Below are positions 44,532-52,369 of a stretch of DNA of 64,000 nucleotides, piece by piece. The notes beneath the pieces are model-generated. The model had not been told where the DNA came from. It was given only the letters and a program-made list of their open reading frames with translations, and searched no databases. The DNA lies in contig JAVBLR010000008.1 of assembly GCA_031553395.1 (NCBI GenBank), positions 62,001-126,000 of the forward strand, given 5' to 3'. Position 1 is the first letter of the stretch. Each line of letters opens with the position of its first letter. The DNA is from WRGA01 sp031553395 (GTDB lineage Bacteria; Bacteroidota; Bacteroidia; Bacteroidales; WRGA01). A program made the position numbers and the translations under genes.

Positions 44532-46364
44532 ATGAAACAAATAATAACTACATCTATCTTATTTTTGATTGTCAGTATTAATAGTCAGGCTCAATATACG
44601 GTAAAAAGCAAATATATATTAGAGCCGGAATTGAATATAGAATATGTCCGCAACAACGCCGAATTCTGGATCAAGCATGCTTATGATCCGGAATATGGCG
44701 GATTTTTTTCCAATGTTGACCAATATGGAAATGTAACCACAATGACACCTCAACGTTCCGGTTTCGGAACTACTCCGTATAAACGTAAATCATTGATCGT
44801 ACAATCGCGTCATGGTTATGGTTTCACGAGGGCTTTTATGTTAACCGGAGATGAAAAATATCTCGATTATGCAAAAAGTGCATTGGATCTCCTTACTAAA
44901 TATGGTTGGGATAAGGTCAACGGAGGATGGTATTGTTTTGCCAAAAGCGATGGAACGATAGATCTTACTCAGAATGACTTACGTGATCTAAACCAGAAAT
45001 GGGGTTTTCAGCAACATTACGGATTGTTGGGAATTGTTGCCAATTACGAAGCCACCCGGAATCCAAAGATTGCGGAATTCATGAATAAAGGAATTGCTTC
45101 CATTTACAATAATATGTGGGATTCGCGTGCAGGCTATAAAGGTTATTATGAATATACGAAACCCGACTGGACAGGTAAAACAAATAAAGGTTTTACACCT
45201 ACCGTAGATGCCATCACCACAAATGCCGAATTGACTTATCTGATCACTCAACAGCCGGAATACAAAACAAGGTTGATGGAGTTGGCTGATAACATTGTAG
45301 ATCATTTTATTCCTCAAATGGAAAACAAAAGTGTGAAAGCGCTTTATCCGGAAGTGTTTAGTACGAATTGGGTGGCTGATTTAAATGCGTCTAAAAACGG
45401 AAGTATCGGTCACTTCATAAAAACGGCCTGGTGCTTAGGTCGCGCCTATCTTTGTGATACCACAAAAACGGAATACAAAGAAGCGGCAGATAAGATATTG
45501 AATCAGGTTTGGACATGGAAGAATGGAAGTGTTGCTTTGTGGGATCATACCAACGGAGGTCCATTCAATGCAATCAATATATTAACGGGAGAATGGGGAA
45601 CCAACGGAAATCTTAAAGATTATTGGACACTTGAGCAAGGTTTTACGGGTCCGATGTTGAATTATTATATTACTAAAAATGATACTTACCTTCAAATGGC
45701 TGATGAATCCATCGGTTTCTTTATGGAACATTTGGTAGATTCTATCAATGGAGAAATATTTTCCGATACTTATCCCGATGGGACTGTCGTAAGAAGAAGT
45801 ATCAAGGGCGATGATTACAAAGGAAGTTATCATTCCATAGAAATGGGTTATTATGCTTATTTATACAGTAAATTGTATTATTTGAATCAATCCGCCGATT
45901 TATATTACAAGTTTGAGCCTTCTCCTGAAGAACGCCAAATTACGTTGACTCCTATTCCCATACAAGATAAACGGTTGAAAATAAAATCAGTTACCCTGGA
46001 TGGTAATGACTTCGATAATTTCAACGCAGACACAAGAACCTTGACCTTAGCGTCGAATCAAAGCGGAAAATTCAAAGTTACTTTTGAATCTGTTCCGCAA
46101 AATCCGTCAGGAATAGATAATATAGTTACTCAAAATCAAGTAAAAGTATATCCGACTTTGTTTAAAGAAAATATCTATATAGATGGTATTCAAGGCAATA
46201 GTGTGATTTTGATTACAGACTTAGCGGGCAAAGTAGTGTATCAACAAAAAAATATAGAGTTGTCTTTGAATGTAAATCTAGGAAATCTTGCTTCCGGAAT
46301 TTATATCATAACTGTATATCAGGAGTCAGGACTAAAATCAGTACATAAAATAATCAAACAATAA
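44532..46364 (+). CDS. Secreted AGE-fold (alpha/alpha)6-barrel protein with a T9SS tail
   Basis: This 610-residue protein has a signal peptide (MKQIITTSILFLIVSINSQAQ). The barrel (about 30-455) resembles N-acylglucosamine/cellobiose 2-epimerases, with NNAEFWIKHAYDPEYGGFFS, RHGYGFTRAF, GSIGHFIKTAWCLGRAY and YHSIEMGYYAYLYSKLYYL. A beta domain (about 470-530) and a Por tail (VKVYPTLFKENIYIDG to HKIIKQ) follow. The two His positions of the epimerase centre appear kept (His294, His434), but the Glu three residues after the first His is Lys297. Known cellobiose 2-epimerases are cytoplasmic and about 400 residues, so export and the changed residue argue for another activity, perhaps hydrolytic or binding. 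Confidence 0.8.
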   Translation: MKQIITTSILFLIVSINSQAQYTVKSKYILEPELNIEYVRNNAEFWIKHAYDPEYGGFFSNVDQYGNVTTMTPQRSGFGTTPYKRKSLIVQSRHGYGFTRAFMLTGDEKYLDYAKSALDLLTKYGWDKVNGGWYCFAKSDGTIDLTQNDLRDLNQKWGFQQHYGLLGIVANYEATRNPKIAEFMNKGIASIYNNMWDSRAGYKGYYEYTKPDWTGKTNKGFTPTVDAITTNAELTYLITQQPEYKTRLMELADNIVDHFIPQMENKSVKALYPEVFSTNWVADLNASKNGSIGHFIKTAWCLGRAYLCDTTKTEYKEAADKILNQVWTWKNGSVALWDHTNGGPFNAINILTGEWGTNGNLKDYWTLEQGFTGPMLNYYITKNDTYLQMADESIGFFMEHLVDSINGEIFSDTYPDGTVVRRSIKGDDYKGSYHSIEMGYYAYLYSKLYYLNQSADLYYKFEPSPEERQITLTPIPIQDKRLKIKSVTLDGNDFDNFNADTRTLTLASNQSGKFKVTFESVPQNPSGIDNIVTQNQVKVYPTLFKENIYIDGIQGNSVILITDLAGKVVYQQKNIELSLNVNLGNLASGIYIITVYQESGLKSVHKIIKQ

Positions 46365-46378
46365 TAAATTCAATTGAT

Positions 46379-47764
46379 ATGAATACCCATAAAATTTCAC
46401 TGAAAGAGAAAATAGGTTATGGATTTGGTGATGCCGCAGCTTCCATGTTTTGGAAACTATTCACCATGTATTTGATGTTTTTTTACACCGATATTTTCGG
46501 AATACCCGCGGCAATGGTTGGAACAATGTTCCTGATAACACGGATTTGGGATGCGGCATTTGATCCGTTTGTCGGCATTTGGTCGGATCGGACTGAAACC
46601 CGTTGGGGAAAATTTCGTCCGTATCTTTTATGGATGATGATTCCGTTCGGTGTATTCGGTGTATTGATGTTTAGTACTCCGAATCTAAGTGACACAGGAA
46701 AAATAGTCTATGCTTATATAACTTATTCATTAATGATGATGGTTTACTCCCTGATCAATGTTCCTTATGCTTCCTTGATGGGAGTGATGACTTCAGATGG
46801 AAAAGAACGTACCACTTTAGCGACTTACCGCATGACTTTTGCTTTCGGAGGTAGTTTGTTGGTTTTGGCAGCCGCTGAACCGTTGGTAGATGTATTTAGC
46901 AAAATGGGAGGCACTGTGAATTTAGCAGCAGGATGGCAATATGCTGCCGTTGTTTTTGCTATTGTTGCTATTATCTTTTTTTATCTATGTTTTTCATGGA
47001 CAAAAGAACGTGTCAAGCCGACTGTTGAAAAAACATCGTTGAAACACGACTTAAAAGACCTTTGGGCGAATCGTCCCTGGTTTATCTTGTTGGGAGCCGG
47101 TATTGCAGTTATTTTTTTCAATTCCATACGTGATGGAGCCGCCATTTATTATTTCAAATATTATGTGGCAACACAGGATGCTTTTCAGGTCAATTCGTTG
47201 AAAATGACTATTTCCTTAAGTAGCTTGTATTTTGTATTGGGACAAGCTGCCAATATCGTTGGGGTACTTTTGACTATTCCGATATCCAATCGTTTCGGCA
47301 AAAAAGGAACTTTCCTTACTGCTATGATTATCGCTACGGCATTGAGTATCTGGTTTTATTTCATAGGTAAAAATGACACAACTTTGATATTCATTCTGCA
47401 ATTCCTCATTAGTTTGTGTGCCGGAATAACATTGCCTTTGATTTGGTCGATGTATGCCGATACAGCCGATTATTCGGAATGGAAAACGAAACGCCGTGCA
47501 ACCGGATTGGTTTTTTCAGCGTCTTCGATGTCGCAAAAATTCGGATGGACAATAGGTGGCGCGTTAGCCGGATGGTTATTGGGCTACTATGGATTTCAGG
47601 CGAATGTAGAACAAACAGAATTCGCCCAAGGTGGTATCCGGATGATGTTGAGCTTTTTCCCTGCAATCGGCACTTTCCTTGCAGTCGTTTTTATGGCGAT
47701 CTATCCATTGAATGAAACGAAAATGAAAGATATTTCCCATCAGTTAGAAGAAACAAGAAAATAA
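46379..47764 (+). CDS. GPH-family (MelB-like) sugar:cation symporter
   Basis: This 461-residue inner-membrane transporter has about 12 membrane segments. Family marks are KIGYGFGDAAASMFWKLFTMY, the loop DPFVGIWSDRTETRWGKFRPYLL (the GPH D-x-x-x-G-x-x-x-D-R-T-x-x-R-x-G-x-x-R-P pattern) and the central SMYADTADYSEWKTKRRATG. It should move disaccharides released in the periplasm into the cytoplasm for the GH94 and GH130 phosphorylases on either side. Its closest known counterpart by context is the mannosylglucose transporter of B. fragilis. Confidence 0.93.
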   Translation: MNTHKISLKEKIGYGFGDAAASMFWKLFTMYLMFFYTDIFGIPAAMVGTMFLITRIWDAAFDPFVGIWSDRTETRWGKFRPYLLWMMIPFGVFGVLMFSTPNLSDTGKIVYAYITYSLMMMVYSLINVPYASLMGVMTSDGKERTTLATYRMTFAFGGSLLVLAAAEPLVDVFSKMGGTVNLAAGWQYAAVVFAIVAIIFFYLCFSWTKERVKPTVEKTSLKHDLKDLWANRPWFILLGAGIAVIFFNSIRDGAAIYYFKYYVATQDAFQVNSLKMTISLSSLYFVLGQAANIVGVLLTIPISNRFGKKGTFLTAMIIATALSIWFYFIGKNDTTLIFILQFLISLCAGITLPLIWSMYADTADYSEWKTKRRATGLVFSASSMSQKFGWTIGGALAGWLLGYYGFQANVEQTEFAQGGIRMMLSFFPAIGTFLAVVFMAIYPLNETKMKDISHQLEETRK

Positions 47765-47789
47765 ACAATTGATTACAAAAATATACAAT

Positions 47790-50225
47790 ATGCAATTCGG
47801 ACATTTTGATGACGAAAGACGTGAATACGTCATTACTAATCCACGTACACCGTGGCCTTGGATTAATTATCTGGGAAACGAAGATTTTTTCAGTTTGATA
47901 TCTAATACTGGAGGTGGATATTCATTTTATAAAGATGCGAAATTCCGCCGCATCACCCGTTATCGTTACAACAATGTTCCGATGGATAGCGGAGGAAAAT
48001 ATTTCTATATTAAAGATGGAGATACTGTTTGGAGTCCGGGCTGGAAACCTTGCAAAACGGAAATGGATGCTTATGAGTGTCGTCACGGAATGAATTATAC
48101 TATTATCAAAGGGTTAAAAAACGGAATAGAAGCAGAAGCGCTTTATTTTGTGCCTCTCAATACATGGGCGGAAGTACAAAAACTGACGTTGAGAAATACT
48201 TCTGATAAGGTAAAGACACTGAAATTATTTTCGTTTGTGGAATGGTGTTTGTGGAATGCTGCCACCGATATGGAGAATTTTCAACGCAACTTTTCTACCG
48301 GTGAAGTCGAAATAGAAGACTCTGTGATTTACCACAAAACAGAATATAAAGAACGTCGCAATCATTATGCCTACTATTCGGTAAATGCTCCTATTCAGGG
48401 GTTTGATACCGACAGAGAAACTTTCTTCGGACTTTATAACGGTTTCGATGAACCGCAAACAGTTGCAGAAGGCGTTGCTCGCAATTCCGAAGCGCACGGT
48501 TGGTCGCCCATTGCATCCCATTGTCTGGAAATTACTTTACAACCCGGAGAATCCAAAGACTTGGTTTTTGTATTGGGTTACGTAGAAAATGAAGAAAATG
48601 AAAAATGGGAAAGCAAAGGAATTATCAATAAAACCAAATCTAAAGCAACAATTTCTCGTTTTGATACAACAGAAAAAGTTAATAAAGCTTGGGATGAATT
48701 AAAGAACTATTGGGATAAATTATTGAATGTATTTGTTCTGAAATCGGGAGAAGAAAAACTAGATCGCATGGTTAACATTTGGAATCAGTATCAATGTATG
48801 ATTACGTTTTGTTTTTCGCGTTCCGCTTCATTTTTTGAAAGTGGCATCGGTCGCGGTATGGGTTTCCGCGATTCAAATCAGGATTTGATAGGCTTTGTAC
48901 ATCAAATTCCGGAACGGGCACGCGAACGTATCATTGATATTGCTTCCACTCAATTCCCAGACGGAGGATGTTATCATCAATACCAGCCTCTGACTAAAAA
49001 AGGTAATAATGAAATCGGTCAGGGTTTCAATGATGATCCGATGTGGTTGATTCTCGGAACGACTGCTTATATCAAGGAAACAGGCGATTTTGGCATTCTT
49101 GAAGAACAAGTTCCTTTTGATAATGAACCGGGGTCTGAAGTTTCCCTTTTCCGGCATTTAACGGTTTCTATTGACCATGTAGTTAACAATCTCGGTCCTC
49201 ATGGATTGCCGTTGATTGGTCGTGCGGATTGGAATGACTGCCTCAACCTGAATTGTTTTTCTAATGATCCGAATGAGAGTTTCCAAACAACGGAAAATAA
49301 AACCGAAGGTTCAAAAGCCGAGAGCTTGATGATTGCCGGACTTTTCGTTGTATATGGTCGCGACTACATTGAACTCTGTCGTCAAATCGGAAAACAGGAT
49401 GAGGCCAACCGTGCGCAAAAGTATGTAGATGCCATGATAGAATCGGTTAAAAAATATGGTTGGGACGGAGAATGGTTCCTTCGTGCGTATGATTTCTTCG
49501 GGAATAAAATCGGTTCTGATGAAAATGAAGAAGGAAAAATCTTTATAGAATCCAATGGATGGTGCACTATGGCCGGAATAGGTTTGAAAGACGGAATGGT
49601 AACAAAAGCGTTAGATGCCGTAAAAGAAAGATTGGATTGCGAGCATGGAATCGTATTGAATAATCCGGCATTCACCAAATATTATATCGAGTACGGCGAA
49701 ATATCCACTTATCCGAAAGGTTATAAAGAAAATGCCGGTATTTTCTGCCACAACAATCCATGGATCATGATTGGCGAAACCGTTCAGGGAAGAGGCGATC
49801 GTGCCTGGGAATATTATCAAAAAATATGCCCGGCTTATCTGGAAGAAAAAAGCGATTTGCACAAAGTAGAACCTTACGTTTATGCCCAAATGATTGCGGG
49901 GAAAGACGCTTTCCGTCCGGGAGAAGCCAAAAACTCCTGGTTAACAGGAACAGCTTCATGGAATTACTATACCATTACACAATACATTTTGGGTATTCGC
50001 CCATCTTATAAGGGTTTAATCATTGATCCTTGTATTCCATCCGAATGGAAAATATTCAAAATAACCCGTCAATTCAGGGGAGCGATTTATGAAATTACGA
50101 TTAATAATCCTGATGGAACTATGAAAGGCGTAAAACAAATCTCTATCGACGGAAAAAATATAGAAGGAAATATGATTCCCGCAATGCCGGAAGGAAATAC
50201 ATATAACGTGGAAGTTTTTATGTAA
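47790..50225 (+). CDS. GH94 cellobiose phosphorylase
   Basis: This 811-residue cytoplasmic enzyme converts cellobiose and phosphate to glucose-1-phosphate and glucose. It has the GH94 N-terminal beta-sandwich (RREYVITNPRTPWPWINYLG, NTGGGYSFYKDAKFRRITRY), then the (alpha/alpha)6 barrel with FFESGIGRGMGFRDSNQDLIG and the catalytic Asp480 in GRADWNDCLNLN. GNTYNVEVFM ends the protein. The match to cellobiose (rather than cellodextrin or chitobiose) phosphorylases is strong over the N terminus. It implies that the PUL substrate yields cellobiose. ATG 47790 begins the conserved N terminus. Confidence 0.94.
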   Translation: MQFGHFDDERREYVITNPRTPWPWINYLGNEDFFSLISNTGGGYSFYKDAKFRRITRYRYNNVPMDSGGKYFYIKDGDTVWSPGWKPCKTEMDAYECRHGMNYTIIKGLKNGIEAEALYFVPLNTWAEVQKLTLRNTSDKVKTLKLFSFVEWCLWNAATDMENFQRNFSTGEVEIEDSVIYHKTEYKERRNHYAYYSVNAPIQGFDTDRETFFGLYNGFDEPQTVAEGVARNSEAHGWSPIASHCLEITLQPGESKDLVFVLGYVENEENEKWESKGIINKTKSKATISRFDTTEKVNKAWDELKNYWDKLLNVFVLKSGEEKLDRMVNIWNQYQCMITFCFSRSASFFESGIGRGMGFRDSNQDLIGFVHQIPERARERIIDIASTQFPDGGCYHQYQPLTKKGNNEIGQGFNDDPMWLILGTTAYIKETGDFGILEEQVPFDNEPGSEVSLFRHLTVSIDHVVNNLGPHGLPLIGRADWNDCLNLNCFSNDPNESFQTTENKTEGSKAESLMIAGLFVVYGRDYIELCRQIGKQDEANRAQKYVDAMIESVKKYGWDGEWFLRAYDFFGNKIGSDENEEGKIFIESNGWCTMAGIGLKDGMVTKALDAVKERLDCEHGIVLNNPAFTKYYIEYGEISTYPKGYKENAGIFCHNNPWIMIGETVQGRGDRAWEYYQKICPAYLEEKSDLHKVEPYVYAQMIAGKDAFRPGEAKNSWLTGTASWNYYTITQYILGIRPSYKGLIIDPCIPSEWKIFKITRQFRGAIYEITINNPDGTMKGVKQISIDGKNIEGNMIPAMPEGNTYNVEVFM

Positions 50226-50230
50226 TAATC

Positions 50231-50317
50231 ATGAAGCAGAAAGGTATAGTTTTAGGTAGCTCGAACATGGATATGGTGGTTAAATCCGACCACCTTCCTG
50301 TTCCGGGCGAAAGTTAA
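50231..50317 (+). pseudogene. Ribokinase (PfkB-type) N-terminal remnant
   Basis: ATG at 50231 starts a 28-codon frame (MKQKGIVLGSSNMDMVVKSD, then HLPVPGES) ending in TAA. It matches the N terminus of ribokinases (VVGSSNMDMVVKxDxLPVPGE). The rest of the ~300-residue sugar kinase is absent and an unrelated esterase gene begins 12 bp later. The remnant starts five bases after the GH94 stop, so a kinase gene probably once ended this operon and was lost by deletion. Confidence 0.8.
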
Positions 50318-50329
50318 TTGGCTTATTAA

Positions 50330-51478
50330 ATGAGAATCATGAAAATAAAAATACAAAATTGCATTATATTATTGCTGCTGATAAATATCAGTTTCGGTTA
50401 TGCATCCAATTCAGGTATTAAAGCCAGAATGACTGATATGAAATTATCCGGAGGCGCTTTTGTTTCCGGAGGCTATCAGGTAACAGCTCATAACATTGCA
50501 GAACCGGCTCAAATTCTTCATCCGGTTTATACGACCATAGAAAGAATGTCTTTCTATGTATCTTTTACCTTAAAATCGGATAGTGTATCCATCCGTTTTG
50601 GTAAAGGATTTTGTTATATCGAACTTGCGGGTAATACGATGAATGTATACAAAATCAATGGAGGTTTGGGTGGGGCTACTTTATTAGAAACCATAGAATT
50701 GCCATTTAAACTATCTACCGGTGAAAAATACAATATAACTCAACAGAAGATTGATGGCTATAAACTTAAATATTCTATTGTTTCAGCGGATAATCAATTT
50801 GAGAAGCTCTATGATGTTGATACCGGAGTAGGTTTTGCTGCCGTTCGTGCATGGGGAAAAGCTGTTTTTGGTGTTAAAAACGGTACTGTTTTGGTGCATG
50901 ATGCTATTATTGCCACAGGATATGATCAACAAACCGTAGTTTCATTTTGGGGCGATTCTTTCTTGGATGCAGCTAATTTAGTCAGTAATGGGGGGACATT
51001 CAAAGATCGTTATTGTGATTTGGTCGCGCAACGTTTAGGTTACGATAAAGTTCCGATAATGGCACGAACCGGACATGCGTTGGATTCCGCTTTTGTCGCG
51101 CGTTTTAAAGTAGAAAACAGTTATTTCAAATCACCTTTTGTATTTTTAGGGATGGGAACGAATAATATGACAGTAGATGGTTATAAAACCTATATCCGGC
51201 AATGCATTAAGGAAGCAAAAAACAATGGACAAATACCTATATTAGTAACAATCACGCCTCGTATTGACGTAGATTATCAAACTGTTACTAAAATCATCAA
51301 TGATTGGGTCAAATCCAGCGGAGAAAAATACGTTGATATTTGTAACGCAGTTACTGATGAGAAAGGAAATTGGAAACCGGAATATTTAACATCAGATGGT
51401 GTACACCCAACTGTTGCCGGAGAACATGCAATGTTCAGGCAAATTCAATTGGATATTCCTGAGTTATTCTATAGGTAA
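50330..51478 (+). CDS. Secreted SGNH/GDSL-type carbohydrate esterase
   Basis: This 382-residue protein has a signal peptide (IILLLLINISFGYA). A ~170-residue N-terminal beta domain comes first, and an SGNH domain with nucleophile Ser210 in FWGDSFLD, GMGTNN, and the Asp356/His359 pair in SDGVHPTVAGEH follows. The arrangement recalls CE2-like acetyl esterases (jelly roll plus SGNH). It is the last complete gene of the PUL and the third esterase in it, after SASA and the GH3-linked domain, so the substrate is probably heavily acylated. A second possible start lies at 50339. Confidence 0.85.
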   Translation: MRIMKIKIQNCIILLLLINISFGYASNSGIKARMTDMKLSGGAFVSGGYQVTAHNIAEPAQILHPVYTTIERMSFYVSFTLKSDSVSIRFGKGFCYIELAGNTMNVYKINGGLGGATLLETIELPFKLSTGEKYNITQQKIDGYKLKYSIVSADNQFEKLYDVDTGVGFAAVRAWGKAVFGVKNGTVLVHDAIIATGYDQQTVVSFWGDSFLDAANLVSNGGTFKDRYCDLVAQRLGYDKVPIMARTGHALDSAFVARFKVENSYFKSPFVFLGMGTNNMTVDGYKTYIRQCIKEAKNNGQIPILVTITPRIDVDYQTVTKIINDWVKSSGEKYVDICNAVTDEKGNWKPEYLTSDGVHPTVAGEHAMFRQIQLDIPELFYR

Positions 51479-51524
51479 TAGCAAGTTAAACCGATTGTGA
51501 ATCAAGTAAACGAATAAATACCTA

Positions 51525-51570
51525 AAAAAGGAGTAGACATGCTCAAAACTTGTCTACTCCTTTATTTATT
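51525..51570 (+). terminator. Rho-independent terminator ending the PUL
   Basis: AAAGGAGTAGACA (51527-51539) pairs perfectly with TGTCTACTCCTTT (51551-51563), followed by ATTTATT. It lies about 50 bp after the esterase stop. Confidence 0.85.
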
Positions 51571-51679
51571 AACTCGTTTACTACTGTATAAGCACTTTCT
51601 GACTTCGACACTTTTCTCCTCTCAGTTTTACAATAGATTATATTTTATCCTCCCCTACCTTATATAACCGTAATTCCAA

Positions 51680-51722
51680 CAAAAAACTGGGTAAGTGATT
51701 AAAGTAATAATCACTTACCCAG
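51680..51722 (-). terminator. Minus-strand terminator of a lost rRNA operon
   Basis: CTGGGTAAGTGATT (51687-51700) pairs with AATCACTTACCCAG (51709-51722). Read on the minus strand it is followed by TTTTTTG, and it lies just after the 5S tail, as an rRNA operon terminator would. Confidence 0.75.
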
Positions 51723-51728
51723 TTAAAA

Positions 51729-51770
51729 TCGGCAGCTGCCTACTCTCCCACATGGCTGCAGTACCATCGG
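51729..51770 (-). rRNA. 5S rRNA 3'-end fragment
   Basis: On the minus strand the segment reads CCGATGGTACTGCAGCCATG, then GTGGGAGAGTAGG and CAGCTGCCGATTTT. This is the universally conserved 3' part of bacterial 5S rRNA. Only about 42 nt remain; the first two thirds of 5S and any 23S sequence are missing, and the neighbouring sequence on the 5' side is a protein-coding fragment instead. It is a non-functional remnant or an assembly junction. Confidence 0.8.
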
Positions 51771-52103
51771 ACCGGATGCTTCCGCATTCTCGGACGAAAA
51801 GACAATATTATCAATAGCGGAGGAATAAAAATTCAAATAGAAAAAATAGAAGAAGTCCTTCGTCCGGTTATTGACAAGCCATTTGCCATCATATCCGTTC
51901 CTCATCCGAAATTTGGAGAAGCAATGGTTTTATTGATATCAAAAGATCAAGATCTTTCAAAAGAAAAAATAAATGAACTTTTGCCTTCTCATCATCAACC
52001 TAAATATATAATGGAAATAGAAAATATTCCCCTTACCGAAACTGGAAAAATAGATAGGATTGGTTGTAAAAAATTGGTTATTTCAAAGCTAGGTATAGTT
52101 TAA
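51771..52103 (+). pseudogene. C-terminal fragment of an AMP-forming acyl-CoA ligase, menE-like
   Basis: The open frame reads TGCFRILGRKDNIINSGGIK from 51771 and ends with LTETGKIDR..CKKL and a TAA at 52101-52103. This is the C-terminal domain of ANL-superfamily ligases: GRKDNIINSGG is the hinge motif and TGKIDR contains the catalytic-type Lys. Spacing and SVPHPKFGEAMVLL fit O-succinylbenzoate-CoA ligase (MenE) of Bacteroidota. The N-terminal ~250 residues are absent; the 5S tail abuts the break. No start or promoter serves it. Confidence 0.8.
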
Positions 52104-52223
52104 GGACTATGGGTTTCATACAAAAGGGAGTATAACCGATTAAATGAAGAGGCCTATCTATTTAAAAATACAAGTGATTGCTTTTTTAACCAAACAAGTA
52201 TTGCTTCGGTAACAAGGATAAGA

Positions 52224-52231
52224 TATATTTG
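52224..52231 (+). promoter_or_regulatory. -7 promoter element upstream of the second HTCS gene
   Basis: TATATTTG matches TAnnTTTG and lies about 140 bp before the ATG at 52370. The palindromic element at 52246-52309 would then fall in the leader. Confidence 0.4.
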
Positions 52232-52245
52232 TGTATTCGAATATG

Positions 52246-52309
52246 AGTTGAGAATTAAGAGTTAAGAGTTGAAAGACCACGCCTCTCCAAAACTCTTAAC
52301 TTTTAACTT
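52246..52309. repeat. Palindromic element built on AATTAAGAGTTAAG, before the HTCS gene
   Basis: AGAATTAAGAGTTAAGAGTT on the left and AACTCTTAACTTTTAACTT on the right are imperfect reverse complements. It uses the same word as the element between pstB and phoU, 42 kb away. Confidence 0.7.
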
Positions 52310-52369
52310 GATTCATAGCGATCTCGATAATAAAAACAAAACAGTTCTTGCTGCTTGAATACAATCCCC

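Noticed and set aside
17388..51478. Firm assignment of the PUL to xanthan
   Set aside because: GH5, GH88, GH94 and esterases fit, but no PL8 xanthan lyase and no GH38 or GH92 alpha-mannosidase is encoded, and GH29 and BNR_4 are unexplained.
51729..51770. Complete rRNA operon
   Set aside because: Only the last ~42 nt of 5S and a terminator are present; there is no 23S, 16S or tRNA spacer sequence in the window.
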